From NCBI GenBank assembly GCA_017643385.1, contig JAEPNN010000001.1, positions 310,001 through 374,000 on the forward strand: a DNA stretch of 64,000 nucleotides, in the 5' to 3' direction. Both the position numbers and the translations under genes were made by a program. This document shows, piece after piece, positions 53,720 to 61,062 of this stretch. The DNA is from Dinoroseobacter sp. (GTDB lineage: Bacteria > Pseudomonadota > Alphaproteobacteria > Rhodobacterales > Rhodobacteraceae). Position 1 is the stretch's first letter, and each line of letters begins with the position of its first letter. The notes beneath the pieces were generated by a model. That model worked only from the letters and a program-made list of their open reading frames with translations. It was not told the DNA's origin and searched no databases.

Positions 53720-54663
53720 TATGCTGCCTCGCGGCTGGCACGGAGGTTCTGAGCCAGAAGGTCCATCGCGGCCATACGTACAGCAACACCCATCTCTACC
53801 TGATCCTGAATGACCGACCGATTTATGTCGTCCGCAAGCAGGCCGTCAATTTCTACACCACGGTTCATTGGACCTGGATGCATGACAATGGCGTCTTCTT
53901 TTGCATGCGCAAGTTTCTCGGTATCGAGACCGTAACGGTGGTAATATTCGCGCTCAGATGGGATGAATCCGCCGTCCATGCGCTCTTTCTGAAGTCGCAG
54001 CATCATAACGACATCGCATCCGGCAAGTCCGTCGCGCATGTCATCGTAAACTTCGACACCTAAATCAGCGACACCAGACGGCATCAGTGTCGTGGGACCC
54101 ACAAGTCGAACGCGGTTTTCCAATTTGCCCAAAAGCAAGATGTTCGAGCGGGCCACGCGGGAATGCGCGATATCCCCGCAAATTGCGATGTTGAGCCGAT
54201 GCAGACGCCCCTTTGATCGACGAATCGTCAAGGCATCCAGAAGGGCCTGGGTCGGGTGTTCATGCCGCCCATCTCCGGCATTAAGTACGGCACAGTTCAC
54301 CTTCTGGGACAGAAGATCCACCGCGCCCGAGTGAGGGTGGCGCACGACAAGAAGATCGGGGTGCATGGCGTTCAGCGTCATCGCAGTATCGATGAGCGTT
54401 TCGCCCTTTTTGATCGAACTGGCCGCCATCGCCATGTTCATCACATCCGCCCCCAGGCGTTTCCCGGCAATCTCGAAGCTGGCCTGAGTGCGCGTAGAGG
54501 CCTCAAAGAACATGTTTACCTGGGTCATGCCGCCCAAGACTTCCGCATGCTTGTTGCCTGCGCGATTCAGGTCAACATAGGATTCGGCAAGGTCGAGAAG
54601 CGTTACAATTTCATCGGGTCCTAGTGTTTCGATCCCCAGCAAATGATTAGCCCGAAATGTCAT
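53719..54663 (-). CDS. pyrB: Aspartate carbamoyltransferase catalytic chain
   Basis: Condenses aspartate and carbamoyl phosphate in the second step of pyrimidine synthesis. 314 residues. Carbamoyl-phosphate motif [20 protein letters not shown] near 53-72, [12 protein letters not shown] near 107, [16 protein letters not shown] near 134, and the C-terminal [13 protein letters not shown] near 262 with VRMAAM after it. No regulatory pyrI is present; the adjacent inactive dihydroorotase is the likely structural partner, as in class A ATCases. Confidence 0.96.
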   Translation of the reverse strand: MTFRANHLLGIETLGPDEIVTLLDLAESYVDLNRAGNKHAEVLGGMTQVNMFFEASTRTQASFEIAGKRLGADVMNMAMAASSIKKGETLIDTAMTLNAMHPDLLVVRHPHSGAVDLLSQKVNCAVLNAGDGRHEHPTQALLDALTIRRSKGRLHRLNIAICGDIAHSRVARSNILLLGKLENRVRLVGPTTLMPSGVADLGVEVYDDMRDGLAGCDVVMMLRLQKERMDGGFIPSEREYYHRYGLDTEKLAHAKEDAIVMHPGPMNRGVEIDGLLADDINRSVIQDQVEMGVAVRMAAMDLLAQNLRASREAA

Positions 54664-54760
54664 GCAGTCCCCCGACGTGTTGACCGCTTATAGGCCGCAG
54701 GATGGGCGGCTCACAAGTCTGCCAATTGCGGTTACCGGATCGGAGAATTAGGGTGCTGTC

Positions 54761-55570
54761 ATGTCAGCCGAGTCTGCCCCTGATCTTGAAGCGCTGGATC
54801 CCAATGATGCCTTGGCCATGTTGGTCTGGCAGGTGGAGTTGGGTGCTGATGAAGCGATTTTGGACGCTCCGGTTGACCGGTTCGAGTTGCCCGCCGCCTC
54901 TCCGAAGGCAAAACCGGCAGACAAGCCAACTGAAAGGGCTGCGCAAGACGTGCCGTCTCTTCTTGCAAGTGACCCTGTCGCCGAGGCGAGGGCCCTGGCA
55001 TCAGAAGCCGCAGATCTTGATCAGTTGAGAGAGGCAATGGCGGGTTACGACCATTGCGAGCTGAAGAAAGGCGCCCGCAATCTGGTGTTCTCTGATGGAC
55101 GTGCGGGGGCACGCGTCATGGTTGTCGGGGAAGCGCCGGGTCGCGAAGAAGATCGCGTCGGAAAGCCTTTTGTTGGCGCGGCTGGTCAGCTCCTCGATGC
55201 GATGTTTCGTGCAATTGGTTTGTCGCGCGAAAGCCCTGATCTGGAAAGCGCGCTCTATATCACCAACATTTTGCCCTGGCGGCCACCACAAAACCGCGAC
55301 CCGTCACGGGACGAAATGGCGATGATGATGCCCTTTGTTGAACGCCATATTGCTCTGGCGAAACCTGAAGTGCTGGTGGTGATGGGGAACATTCCAGCCG
55401 GCGCTCTGCTGGGGCGGCGCGGGATCACGAAACTCCGTGGAAACTGGACCGAGACGCAGGGCCTGCCCTGCTTGCCTATGTTCCATCCGGCCTATCTCTT
55501 GCGCCAACCCATGCAAAAGCGTGCCGCTTGGAGCGACCTGCAAGATCTGCATGCGAAATTGAATTCTTGA
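54761..55570 (+). CDS. Uracil-DNA glycosylase family protein (family 4-like) lacking Fe-S cysteines
   Basis: 269 residues. An N-terminal 90-residue low-complexity part precedes the UDG fold: motif A VGEAPGREEDRVGKPFVGAA near 122-141, RPPQNRDPSRDEM near 172, and motif B FHPAYLLRQP near 244. Family 4 enzymes hold a [4Fe-4S] cluster with four cysteines; here only two cysteines exist in total (DHCELKK and GLPCLPM) and the usual CRPPGNR reads WRPPQNR. It may therefore be a cluster-less relative of uncertain activity. yghU follows 11 nt downstream. Confidence 0.82.
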   Translation: MSAESAPDLEALDPNDALAMLVWQVELGADEAILDAPVDRFELPAASPKAKPADKPTERAAQDVPSLLASDPVAEARALASEAADLDQLREAMAGYDHCELKKGARNLVFSDGRAGARVMVVGEAPGREEDRVGKPFVGAAGQLLDAMFRAIGLSRESPDLESALYITNILPWRPPQNRDPSRDEMAMMMPFVERHIALAKPEVLVVMGNIPAGALLGRRGITKLRGNWTETQGLPCLPMFHPAYLLRQPMQKRAAWSDLQDLHAKLNS

Positions 55571-55581
55571 AGGAGACCTGA

Positions 55582-56451
55582 ATGTCCGAACCAACCTACG
55601 TGCCTCCCGAGGTCTGGACCTGGGAGGCGGAGAGTGGTGGTACATTTGCCAGCATCAACCGCCCGATCGCGGGTCCGACCCATGACAAGGAATTGCCCGT
55701 TGGAAAGCACCCTTTCCAGCTGCATTCCTTGGGCACGCCAAACGGTGTGAAGGTCACAATCCTCTTTGAAGAGCTGTTGGCTGCCGGTCATTCTGGAGCG
55801 GAATATGACGCCTGGTTCATCAATATCGGTGAGGGCGACCAGTTTTCGTCCGGTTTTGTTGAGATCAACCCGAACTCGAAAATCCCCGCGCTCTTGGACC
55901 GTTCGGGCGAGGTTCCAATGCGCGTGTTTGAATCAGGTGCGATACTGATGCATCTGGCAGAAAAGTTTGATGCATTTCTTGGACCAAAAGAGAAACGCGC
56001 TGAGCTGCTGAGCTGGCTTTTCTGGCAGATGGGAAGTGCTCCGTTTCTGGGGGGCGGTTTCGGTCACTTCTACGCATACGCGCCAGAGAAATATGAATAC
56101 CCGATCAATCGCTATGCAATGGAAACCAAGCGCCAACTGGATGTCCTCGATCGGCATTTGGCTGAAAACACCTACATTCTAGGCGATGATTACACGATCG
56201 CGGATATGGCGATCTATCCCTGGTATGGGCGGACGGTCGAAGGAAATTCTTACGATGCCGGCAAATTCCTGAGTGTCCATGAATACACCAATGTCATTCG
56301 TTGGGCCGCAGAAGTTGCAGCACGTCCGGCTGTACAGCGTGGACGGATGGTGAACGCCGCACGTGGCGAACCCCATGAAATCCTGCGTGAACGCCATGAT
56401 GCGTCGGATTTCGAGCTGCGTACGCAAGACAAAATCGGACAGGCGGATTGA
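55582..56451 (+). CDS. yghU: Glutathione-dependent disulfide-bond oxidoreductase (YghU-like)
   Basis: A 289-residue glutathione transferase homologue of the YghU/YfcG Nu class, which uses two glutathiones to reduce organic disulfides. N-terminal YVPPEVWTWEAESGG is diagnostic, followed by the thioredoxin domain (HSLGTPNGVKVTILFEELLA, INPNSKIPALLDRSGE, RVFESGAILMHLAEKF) and helical domain (ADMAIYPWYGRTV). Cytosolic. moaB begins 1 nt after its stop. The GshA gene 6 kb upstream supplies its cofactor pathway. Confidence 0.92.
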   Translation: MSEPTYVPPEVWTWEAESGGTFASINRPIAGPTHDKELPVGKHPFQLHSLGTPNGVKVTILFEELLAAGHSGAEYDAWFINIGEGDQFSSGFVEINPNSKIPALLDRSGEVPMRVFESGAILMHLAEKFDAFLGPKEKRAELLSWLFWQMGSAPFLGGGFGHFYAYAPEKYEYPINRYAMETKRQLDVLDRHLAENTYILGDDYTIADMAIYPWYGRTVEGNSYDAGKFLSVHEYTNVIRWAAEVAARPAVQRGRMVNAARGEPHEILRERHDASDFELRTQDKIGQAD

Positions 56452-56452
56452 T

Positions 56453-56995
56453 ATGAGCAGGATTGACGAGGCTCGTCCATTCCTGCCCATGCGGATCGCC
56501 GTTCTTGCGGTTTCAGATACACGCAGCCTGGCAGAGGACAAATCAGGTGACGTGCTCGTCGCGCGGATTTCCGAGGCCGGGCACAAACTGGCCGCGCGTC
56601 ATATTCTGCGGGACAATCGTGAAGATATCGCAGCCCAGCTGCGGGCATGGGTGGAGGACCCTGAAATTGACGTGATCCTGTCGACGGGTGGAACCGGGCT
56701 GACAGGGCGCGATGTCACCGTAGAAGCCCATCGCGAAGTCTATGAAAAAGAAATCGATGCTTTTGGCACTGTCTTTACCATGGTGTCGATGCAAAAAATT
56801 GGAACTTCAGCAGTGCAAAGTCGTGCGACAGGGGGGGTGGCGGGCGGAACCTATCTATTTGCGCTGCCGGGAAGTTCCGGCGCATGCAAAGATGCCTGGG
56901 ACGAAATCCTGAAGTGGCAGTTTGATTATCGCCATAGACCCTGCAACTTTGTTGAAATTCTTCCGCGTCTTGACGAACATCTGCGTCGGAAATGA
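56453..56995 (+). CDS. moaB: Molybdenum cofactor biosynthesis protein B
   Basis: 180-residue MoaB/Mog-type protein, associated with adenylylation of molybdopterin. Core: IAVLAVSDTRSLAEDKSGD near 14-32, ILSTGGTGLTGRDVTVEA near 75-92, and the C-terminal LFALPGSSGACKDAWDEIL near 140. The start at 56453 lies just after yghU; a longer in-frame ORF inside yghU is rejected. moaD/moaE are elsewhere in the window, so Mo cofactor genes are dispersed here. Confidence 0.93.
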   Translation: MSRIDEARPFLPMRIAVLAVSDTRSLAEDKSGDVLVARISEAGHKLAARHILRDNREDIAAQLRAWVEDPEIDVILSTGGTGLTGRDVTVEAHREVYEKEIDAFGTVFTMVSMQKIGTSAVQSRATGGVAGGTYLFALPGSSGACKDAWDEILKWQFDYRHRPCNFVEILPRLDEHLRRK

Positions 56996-57019
56996 AAAAA
57001 GCCGGGCACCGTGCCCGGC
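56995..57019 (-). terminator. Rho-independent terminator of the cox IV-lipoprotein operon
   Basis: Stem GCCGGGCA (57001-57008) / TGCCCGGC (57012-57019), loop CCG, followed on the minus strand by six T residues (A tract 56995-57000). The A tract overlaps the last base of moaB. Confidence 0.85.
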
Positions 57020-57040
57020 GTTTAGGATGAGTTGGATCGA

Positions 57041-57676
57041 TCAGTTGGCGGTCGTGAAGATGTCGGCAGGCACCGGTACAATTCCCGCTTCCAGCATGGT
57101 GCGGTTATAAGCTGGGTCGTCGTCATACACCGTTGTCGTCTCGACACCGGGAAGTTCGGCAAACCGTTCCATCAATTTCACTGGGAACCAGGTCGTGCCC
57201 AATGACTCAAATCCTGGAACACGACGCAAGGCAGAGGAATTATACCGAGTGCAATAGGCTTTGGGCGCAGCACCTTGTTCCTGCGCAGACGCAATTAAAG
57301 CGTTCGCCTGCTCTAGCGAGAGTTCCTTCTTTTGTACCACGACGTGATAAGTCGTGCGCGCGTGGTAATCGAGGTAAAAGCTTCGCATCCACTCAGTGAA
57401 GCCAAAATGCAGATCGTTTCGCTCTGGTGCAGCAGGATGGTTCCAAGATCCGGCAGGATCATACAACACGCGTTGGCTGCCATTGATCATCAGCGCTGAA
57501 TGCCCGCCCGCACCTGTGTCATTGCTGATCATGGTGTAGAGCGTGACGGATGGAGGCTCTTCCGGGCTGAACGCCGCGCGGGCGACTACATCATCTGGTG
57601 CCCATGTTCTCTGTGGACCCTGGCCACATCCAATAAGGACGAAGGTCGCGGCAGTTAGCAGTGCAATCAGTCGCAT
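57041..57676 (-). CDS. Lipoprotein, candidate permuted papain-like (NlpC/YiiX-type) fold
   Basis: 211 residues. Lipoprotein signal with lipobox LIGC (Cys17). The mature part has GGHSALMINGSQRVLYDPAG near 57-76 and, about 80 residues later, AYCTRYNSSALRRVPGF. A histidine-first, cysteine-later order with strand-rich sequence between is typical of circularly permuted NlpC/P60 (YiiX/LRAT-like) hydrolases, so it may act on lipids, peptides or amides in the envelope. This is inference from pattern. It is 19 nt downstream of the cox subunit IV gene, and a terminator follows. Confidence 0.6.
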   Translation of the reverse strand: MRLIALLTAATFVLIGCGQGPQRTWAPDDVVARAAFSPEEPPSVTLYTMISNDTGAGGHSALMINGSQRVLYDPAGSWNHPAAPERNDLHFGFTEWMRSFYLDYHARTTYHVVVQKKELSLEQANALIASAQEQGAAPKAYCTRYNSSALRRVPGFESLGTTWFPVKLMERFAELPGVETTTVYDDDPAYNRTMLEAGIVPVPADIFTTAN

Positions 57677-57695
57677 CGGGGCAGCCCTTTCGGGA

Positions 57696-57830
57696 TTAGG
57701 CGTTGATCATCGCTAGCAGGATCAAGGCCACGATGATGACGACCACGGTCCAGATCGAGAATCGCATGAAGCCGTCAAAGGTTTTTTCCTGTTCGGTGGT
57801 GTCCATGCTGCCGTGCTTGTGTTCAGCCAT
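57696..57830 (-). CDS. aa3-type cytochrome c oxidase subunit IV
   Basis: A 44-residue single-helix subunit of the aa3 oxidase in Rhodobacteraceae. It begins MAEHKHGSMDTTEQEKTF, continues DGFMRFSIWT and ends in a hydrophobic helix terminating AMINA; the HxHGSMD and EQEKTF segments are the family hallmark. AGGAG lies 7 nt before the ATG. The gene is below the usual ORF length cut-off and easily missed. The main oxidase genes (ctaC, ctaD, ctaE) are not here, as is common for this subunit. Confidence 0.88.
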   Translation of the reverse strand: MAEHKHGSMDTTEQEKTFDGFMRFSIWTVVVIIVALILLAMINA

Positions 57831-57965
57831 TTCGTGTCTCCTACGTCTCGTAGTTATAAGTTCGGGTAGCGGATTTAGTGCGTACTGTCACCGCGCAAAA
57901 ACGTGATCGTGGGCGGCGTTTTGCGGGTGTGGCACGTTTGCGTCAAGAGGACGAATTGGCCGCGC

Positions 57966-58439
57966 CTACGTCTTTAGGTTGTCGGCCTCAAGATCGGCCG
58001 CGAGCCGAAACCCGATCCGATTGGCGGGTTCGGCCGCGATTGGCTTAGGCAACGCACGCAGCATGACGGTCAACTGACTGACATGTTGGATCATCTGGGT
58101 GCGCGCGCCTGCAGCGTCCGTTCCATAAAACGTGATTATGTCAGGATCAAAAAAGCCCATGCCTTCGATCCGCAAAACGCCAGCTTCGCCGCCGGTGAAA
58201 CCCATCGCAACCTCATGATCCGCATCTAGCTGTTTTTCAAAGTTCTGGATGTAAAGGATCAGACGCTCATAGGCCCATTCTGCAGGAGATTTTTGCGAAA
58301 CCGGGCGATTGGCAACAGCTTGTGGCAGAGGGGCCCCTTCCGGGCTGCTGACATCGGGGTTCGTGTGAACGACCCGTGCGCGGGGCAGGGCGTCTGCCTC
58401 GGTTGCTTCGGCCGCAGTGGCGATGACATCGTCGGACAT
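57966..58439 (-). CDS. DUF6173-like conserved hypothetical protein
   Basis: 157 residues. A polar N-terminus (1-48) precedes a conserved core: SPAEWAYERLILYIQNFEKQ near 51-70, LDADHEVAMGFTGGEAG, RIEGMGFFDPDIITFYG near 92-108, and QMIQHVSQLTVMLRALPK near 115. I associate this pattern with DUF6173 of Rhodobacteraceae. No signal peptide or membrane helix. Function unknown. It follows the Lrp gene by 9 nt, so they probably share a transcript. Confidence 0.7.
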   Translation of the reverse strand: MSDDVIATAAEATEADALPRARVVHTNPDVSSPEGAPLPQAVANRPVSQKSPAEWAYERLILYIQNFEKQLDADHEVAMGFTGGEAGVLRIEGMGFFDPDIITFYGTDAAGARTQMIQHVSQLTVMLRALPKPIAAEPANRIGFRLAADLEADNLKT

Positions 58440-58448
58440 AGTTCCTCC

Positions 58449-58910
58449 CTAAACCGGCACAGCGGTCGTTTCCTTAATCTCCTCCATAACGAAACTGGCA
58501 GAGATGTCCGAGACCGAAACGCGTGCAATCAAGCGTTTATAGAACGCATCATAGGCAGGAACATCTGCCACGCGCACACGAAGTACGTAGTCCAGGTCGC
58601 CTGTCATGCGATAGGCGCCAACGATCTCGGGCATTGCCTGCACGGCGCGCGTCAGGTCGTTCATAGATCTGGCGTCATGGGTGTTGGATCGTATCAGGAC
58701 CAGTACTGTAAGTCCGAGCCCAAGTTTCTCGGGATCAACCAGGATTACTCGCCCCTTGATCACGCCTGCGCGTTCGAGTGCCTTTATCCGACGCCAGCAC
58801 GCATTGCGAGACAGGCCAACCTGTTCGGAAAGTGTATCTACTGACAAAGAGGCATCGCGTTGCAAGATTGTAAGCAACGATCGGTCAATTGTATCAAGTT
58901 CGTACTGCAT
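58449..58910 (-). CDS. Lrp/AsnC family transcriptional regulator
   Basis: 153 residues. N-terminal helix-turn-helix (LDTIDRSLLTILQRDASLSV, then LSEQVGLSRNACWRRIKALE) and C-terminal ligand-binding RAM domain (VQAMPEIVGAYRMTGDLDYV, then FYKRLIARVSVSDISASFVM). It binds an unidentified amino acid or related molecule as an oligomer. It diverges from the DUF6356-amidotransferase pair; a dyad in the intergenic region is a likely operator. Confidence 0.92.
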   Translation of the reverse strand: MQYELDTIDRSLLTILQRDASLSVDTLSEQVGLSRNACWRRIKALERAGVIKGRVILVDPEKLGLGLTVLVLIRSNTHDARSMNDLTRAVQAMPEIVGAYRMTGDLDYVLRVRVADVPAYDAFYKRLIARVSVSDISASFVMEEIKETTAVPV

Positions 58911-58922
58911 AGAGGCATTTTA

Positions 58923-58958
58923 TCCCAAAATATATCTGAGATACAGGAAATATTGGGA
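58923..58958. promoter_or_regulatory. Candidate Lrp operator in the divergent promoter
   Basis: Outer inverted repeat TCCCAA (58923-58928) ... TTGGGA (58953-58958), nested with the palindrome TATCT-G-AGATA at 58933-58943. It starts 12 bp before the Lrp gene and lies 57-92 bp upstream of the DUF6356 gene. Binding is inferred from position and symmetry. Confidence 0.45.
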
Positions 58959-59014
58959 CAAAAAGACTTAAAGGATTAGATAGTCTCACAGCAAAGCATA
59001 ACAGGAGATTCCAT

Positions 59015-59263
59015 ATGTCGGACGCTACCAAACTGCCTAGCCAGAAGACTGGTTTTGTCGAAAAGGTCTTTTTGGAGCACCCGGCTTCCGTCGACGAAAC
59101 CTTCTGGGAGCACTTTCGCTTTGCAATGACTTTTGGGTTCTGGCTCGCTCTGGCTGCATGTGCTGCGTTTATTCACGCACTGGTGCCTGCGCTTTGCAAA
59201 ACCACGGGAAGCGACATAATCTGCAAGCTGCATGCCCGCATCGTAAATCGCGTGACCCATTAG
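59015..59263 (+). CDS. DUF6356 family small membrane protein
   Basis: 82 residues with one central hydrophobic helix (FGFWLALAACAAFIHALVPA). The family pattern is FLEHPASVDETFWEHFRFA followed by IHALVPALCKTTGS and a C-terminal KLHARIVNR. Older annotation calls relatives capsule biosynthesis proteins without evidence. AGGAG precedes the ATG by 8 nt. Its stop is immediately followed by the amidotransferase ATG with no gap. Confidence 0.8.
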   Translation: MSDATKLPSQKTGFVEKVFLEHPASVDETFWEHFRFAMTFGFWLALAACAAFIHALVPALCKTTGSDIICKLHARIVNRVTH

Positions 59264-60037
59264 ATGTGTCGGATCGCTGCCTATCTGGGGCCGGAAACGG
59301 CGCTGGAAGATGTCATTGTTAAACCCGTTCACTCGTTATTGACCCAAAGCCAACATGCGTCGGAAGCCAAGTTGGAGGTAAACGGTGACGGATTTGGACT
59401 TGCTTGGTACGGAGCTTCGGATCGACCCGGTCTGTATCGTGATGTCTTGCCCGCATGGGCGGATGAAAACCTTGTAAGCCTGTGTCGGATGGTCTGGTCC
59501 CGACTTTTCATCGGTCACATCCGCGCCTCTACGATGGGGGAAACCAGCCGGCAAAACTGCCACCCGTTCACCTCAGGTAACTGGAGTTTTTGCCATAACG
59601 GTCAGGTTCCGCATTTTCCACGTATTCGGCGCCGTTTGGAGGAAGCACTTCCTGACGAGATCTATGATCAGCGACGCGGCACGACTGACAGCGAGATGTT
59701 GTTCCTGACATTGCTTGCAAACGGATTGAAATCAAATCCGGCCCAGGCCTTTGAAAGCACGCTGGCAGATCTTGGGCGCAGCACACCGGATGGTCCTGTT
59801 CGACTTACCTGCGTCGCCTCTGATGGTCACGCGTTATACGCGTTCCGTTATGCCTCTGACGGGCGCTGTCCGACACTTTACAGCTCGCGCGAGTGGCAGC
59901 GGGATGCGCTGGTTTTGGCGTCAGAACCCCTTTGTGGAAATGCGGCCAAGTGGGAAAAAATTGCACCTAACACATTGGTCAGGTTCACGCGCGATGATGT
60001 CTCGTCGTCAGAAATCGGGGGTCAGCTTGCGGCCTGA
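59264..60037 (+). CDS. Class II glutamine amidotransferase (YafJ/EgtC-like)
   Basis: 257 residues with N-terminal nucleophile Cys2 (MCRIAAYLGPE), LEVNGDGFGLAWYG near 39, FIGHIRASTMGE near 86, NCHPFTSGNWSFCHNGQVPH near 100, and RGTTDSEMLFLTLL near 144. The family ranges from YafJ-type to EgtC, the gamma-glutamyl hydrolase of ergothioneine synthesis; egtB and egtD are absent nearby, so the reaction is not assigned. It abuts the DUF6356 gene exactly and overlaps the convergent MBL gene by 16 nt. Confidence 0.88.
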   Translation: MCRIAAYLGPETALEDVIVKPVHSLLTQSQHASEAKLEVNGDGFGLAWYGASDRPGLYRDVLPAWADENLVSLCRMVWSRLFIGHIRASTMGETSRQNCHPFTSGNWSFCHNGQVPHFPRIRRRLEEALPDEIYDQRRGTTDSEMLFLTLLANGLKSNPAQAFESTLADLGRSTPDGPVRLTCVASDGHALYAFRYASDGRCPTLYSSREWQRDALVLASEPLCGNAAKWEKIAPNTLVRFTRDDVSSSEIGGQLAA

Positions 60038-61062
60038 TACAACCAGGCGCCATCTGCCCGTTTGGTTCGGGTGGCGCGTCCGACACGGAAAAGATGGTTC
60101 AGATGGGCAACCGATTCCACCAGTGCCAACCCATACTCACCTGCGCGGATGGGTCGTTTGAAGAGCGGGGCGAAGCAATCATGCGCTGTACATGGGTTCG
60201 CAAGATATGTTTCCAGCCGTTTCAACGCGCCATGATGGTTCTGGATCAGCTGCTCCAGTCTGAAGGGAAGCCCTTGGAATGGCAGCTTGTGTCCAGGTAG
60301 AACGAGCTGGCGATCATTTGCAAAAGTCAGAAGTCGTTCGCATGATACCAGCCAGTCTGAAACTGGATCAGCCTCAGGCTCGGTGGCATAAACACCCAGA
60401 TTTGGCGAGATCGTGGAAATGAGTTGATCACCGCCAATAACCACATCATCTGACCAGAGTGTGACATGTTCTGGTGCGTGGCCATTGCCCATGCGGATCG
60501 TCCAAGTTCGGCCCCCGATCGTGATCTGCTGCCCTTCAACCAACCTTGTGAAGCCGAGCGGCATAGGATGGACCATGTCCGCAAAATTGAAGGGACGCTC
60601 GTTCTGTCGTTCTGCGTAGATCTCGGGATCCATGCCGGCACTGCGCCAGAACGCAAGTGTCTCCGGCAAAGGGCGGCTCTGGTCATCGAGCGTTAGCATC
60701 CGTGCCATCAGCCAAGCGGTGCGGGACGTAAGGAGCTCGACACCGTCGCGAGCCTGAAAATGCCCTGCCATCCCAACATGATCAGGATGGTGATGCGTGA
60801 CAAGAACACGACTGATCGGTTTCCCGGCTAGGGGGCCGTCGCGCAAGCGATCCCAGATGCGCACTCCGCGTTTGGAATAGAATCCGGTATCGATCAGGGT
60901 CCAGCTGTCCCCATCGTCGAGAGCAAAGACGTTTACATGGTCAAGCGCCATCGGAAGCGGCAATCTAATCCAAAGAATGCCATCTGCAACTTCAATGGCT
61001 TCACCTTCAGATGGGGCGTCAGGAAAAGGAAATTGCAGACCTGACGGTCCTGCATCAGGCAT
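60022..61062 (-). CDS. MBL fold metallo-hydrolase
   Basis: 346 residues. The metallo-beta-lactamase metal motif is THHHPDHVGM at about 89-98, with WTLIDTGFY upstream and further ligands in GNGHAPEHVTLWSDD near 195 and LPGHKLPF near 257. A C-terminal helical part resembles LACTB2-type hydrolases, which act on thioesters or nucleic acids. The substrate is unknown. Its first base is shared with the stop of the acyl-CoA dehydrogenase gene, so linked roles in acyl-CoA metabolism are plausible. Confidence 0.88.
   Translation of the reverse strand: MPDAGPSGLQFPFPDAPSEGEAIEVADGILWIRLPLPMALDHVNVFALDDGDSWTLIDTGFYSKRGVRIWDRLRDGPLAGKPISRVLVTHHHPDHVGMAGHFQARDGVELLTSRTAWLMARMLTLDDQSRPLPETLAFWRSAGMDPEIYAERQNERPFNFADMVHPMPLGFTRLVEGQQITIGGRTWTIRMGNGHAPEHVTLWSDDVVIGGDQLISTISPNLGVYATEPEADPVSDWLVSCERLLTFANDRQLVLPGHKLPFQGLPFRLEQLIQNHHGALKRLETYLANPCTAHDCFAPLFKRPIRAGEYGLALVESVAHLNHLFRVGRATRTKRADGAWLYQAAS

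Noticed and set aside
59264-60037. Ergothioneine pathway (EgtC)
   Set aside because: No egtB or egtD is nearby; the class II amidotransferase fold alone does not define this pathway.
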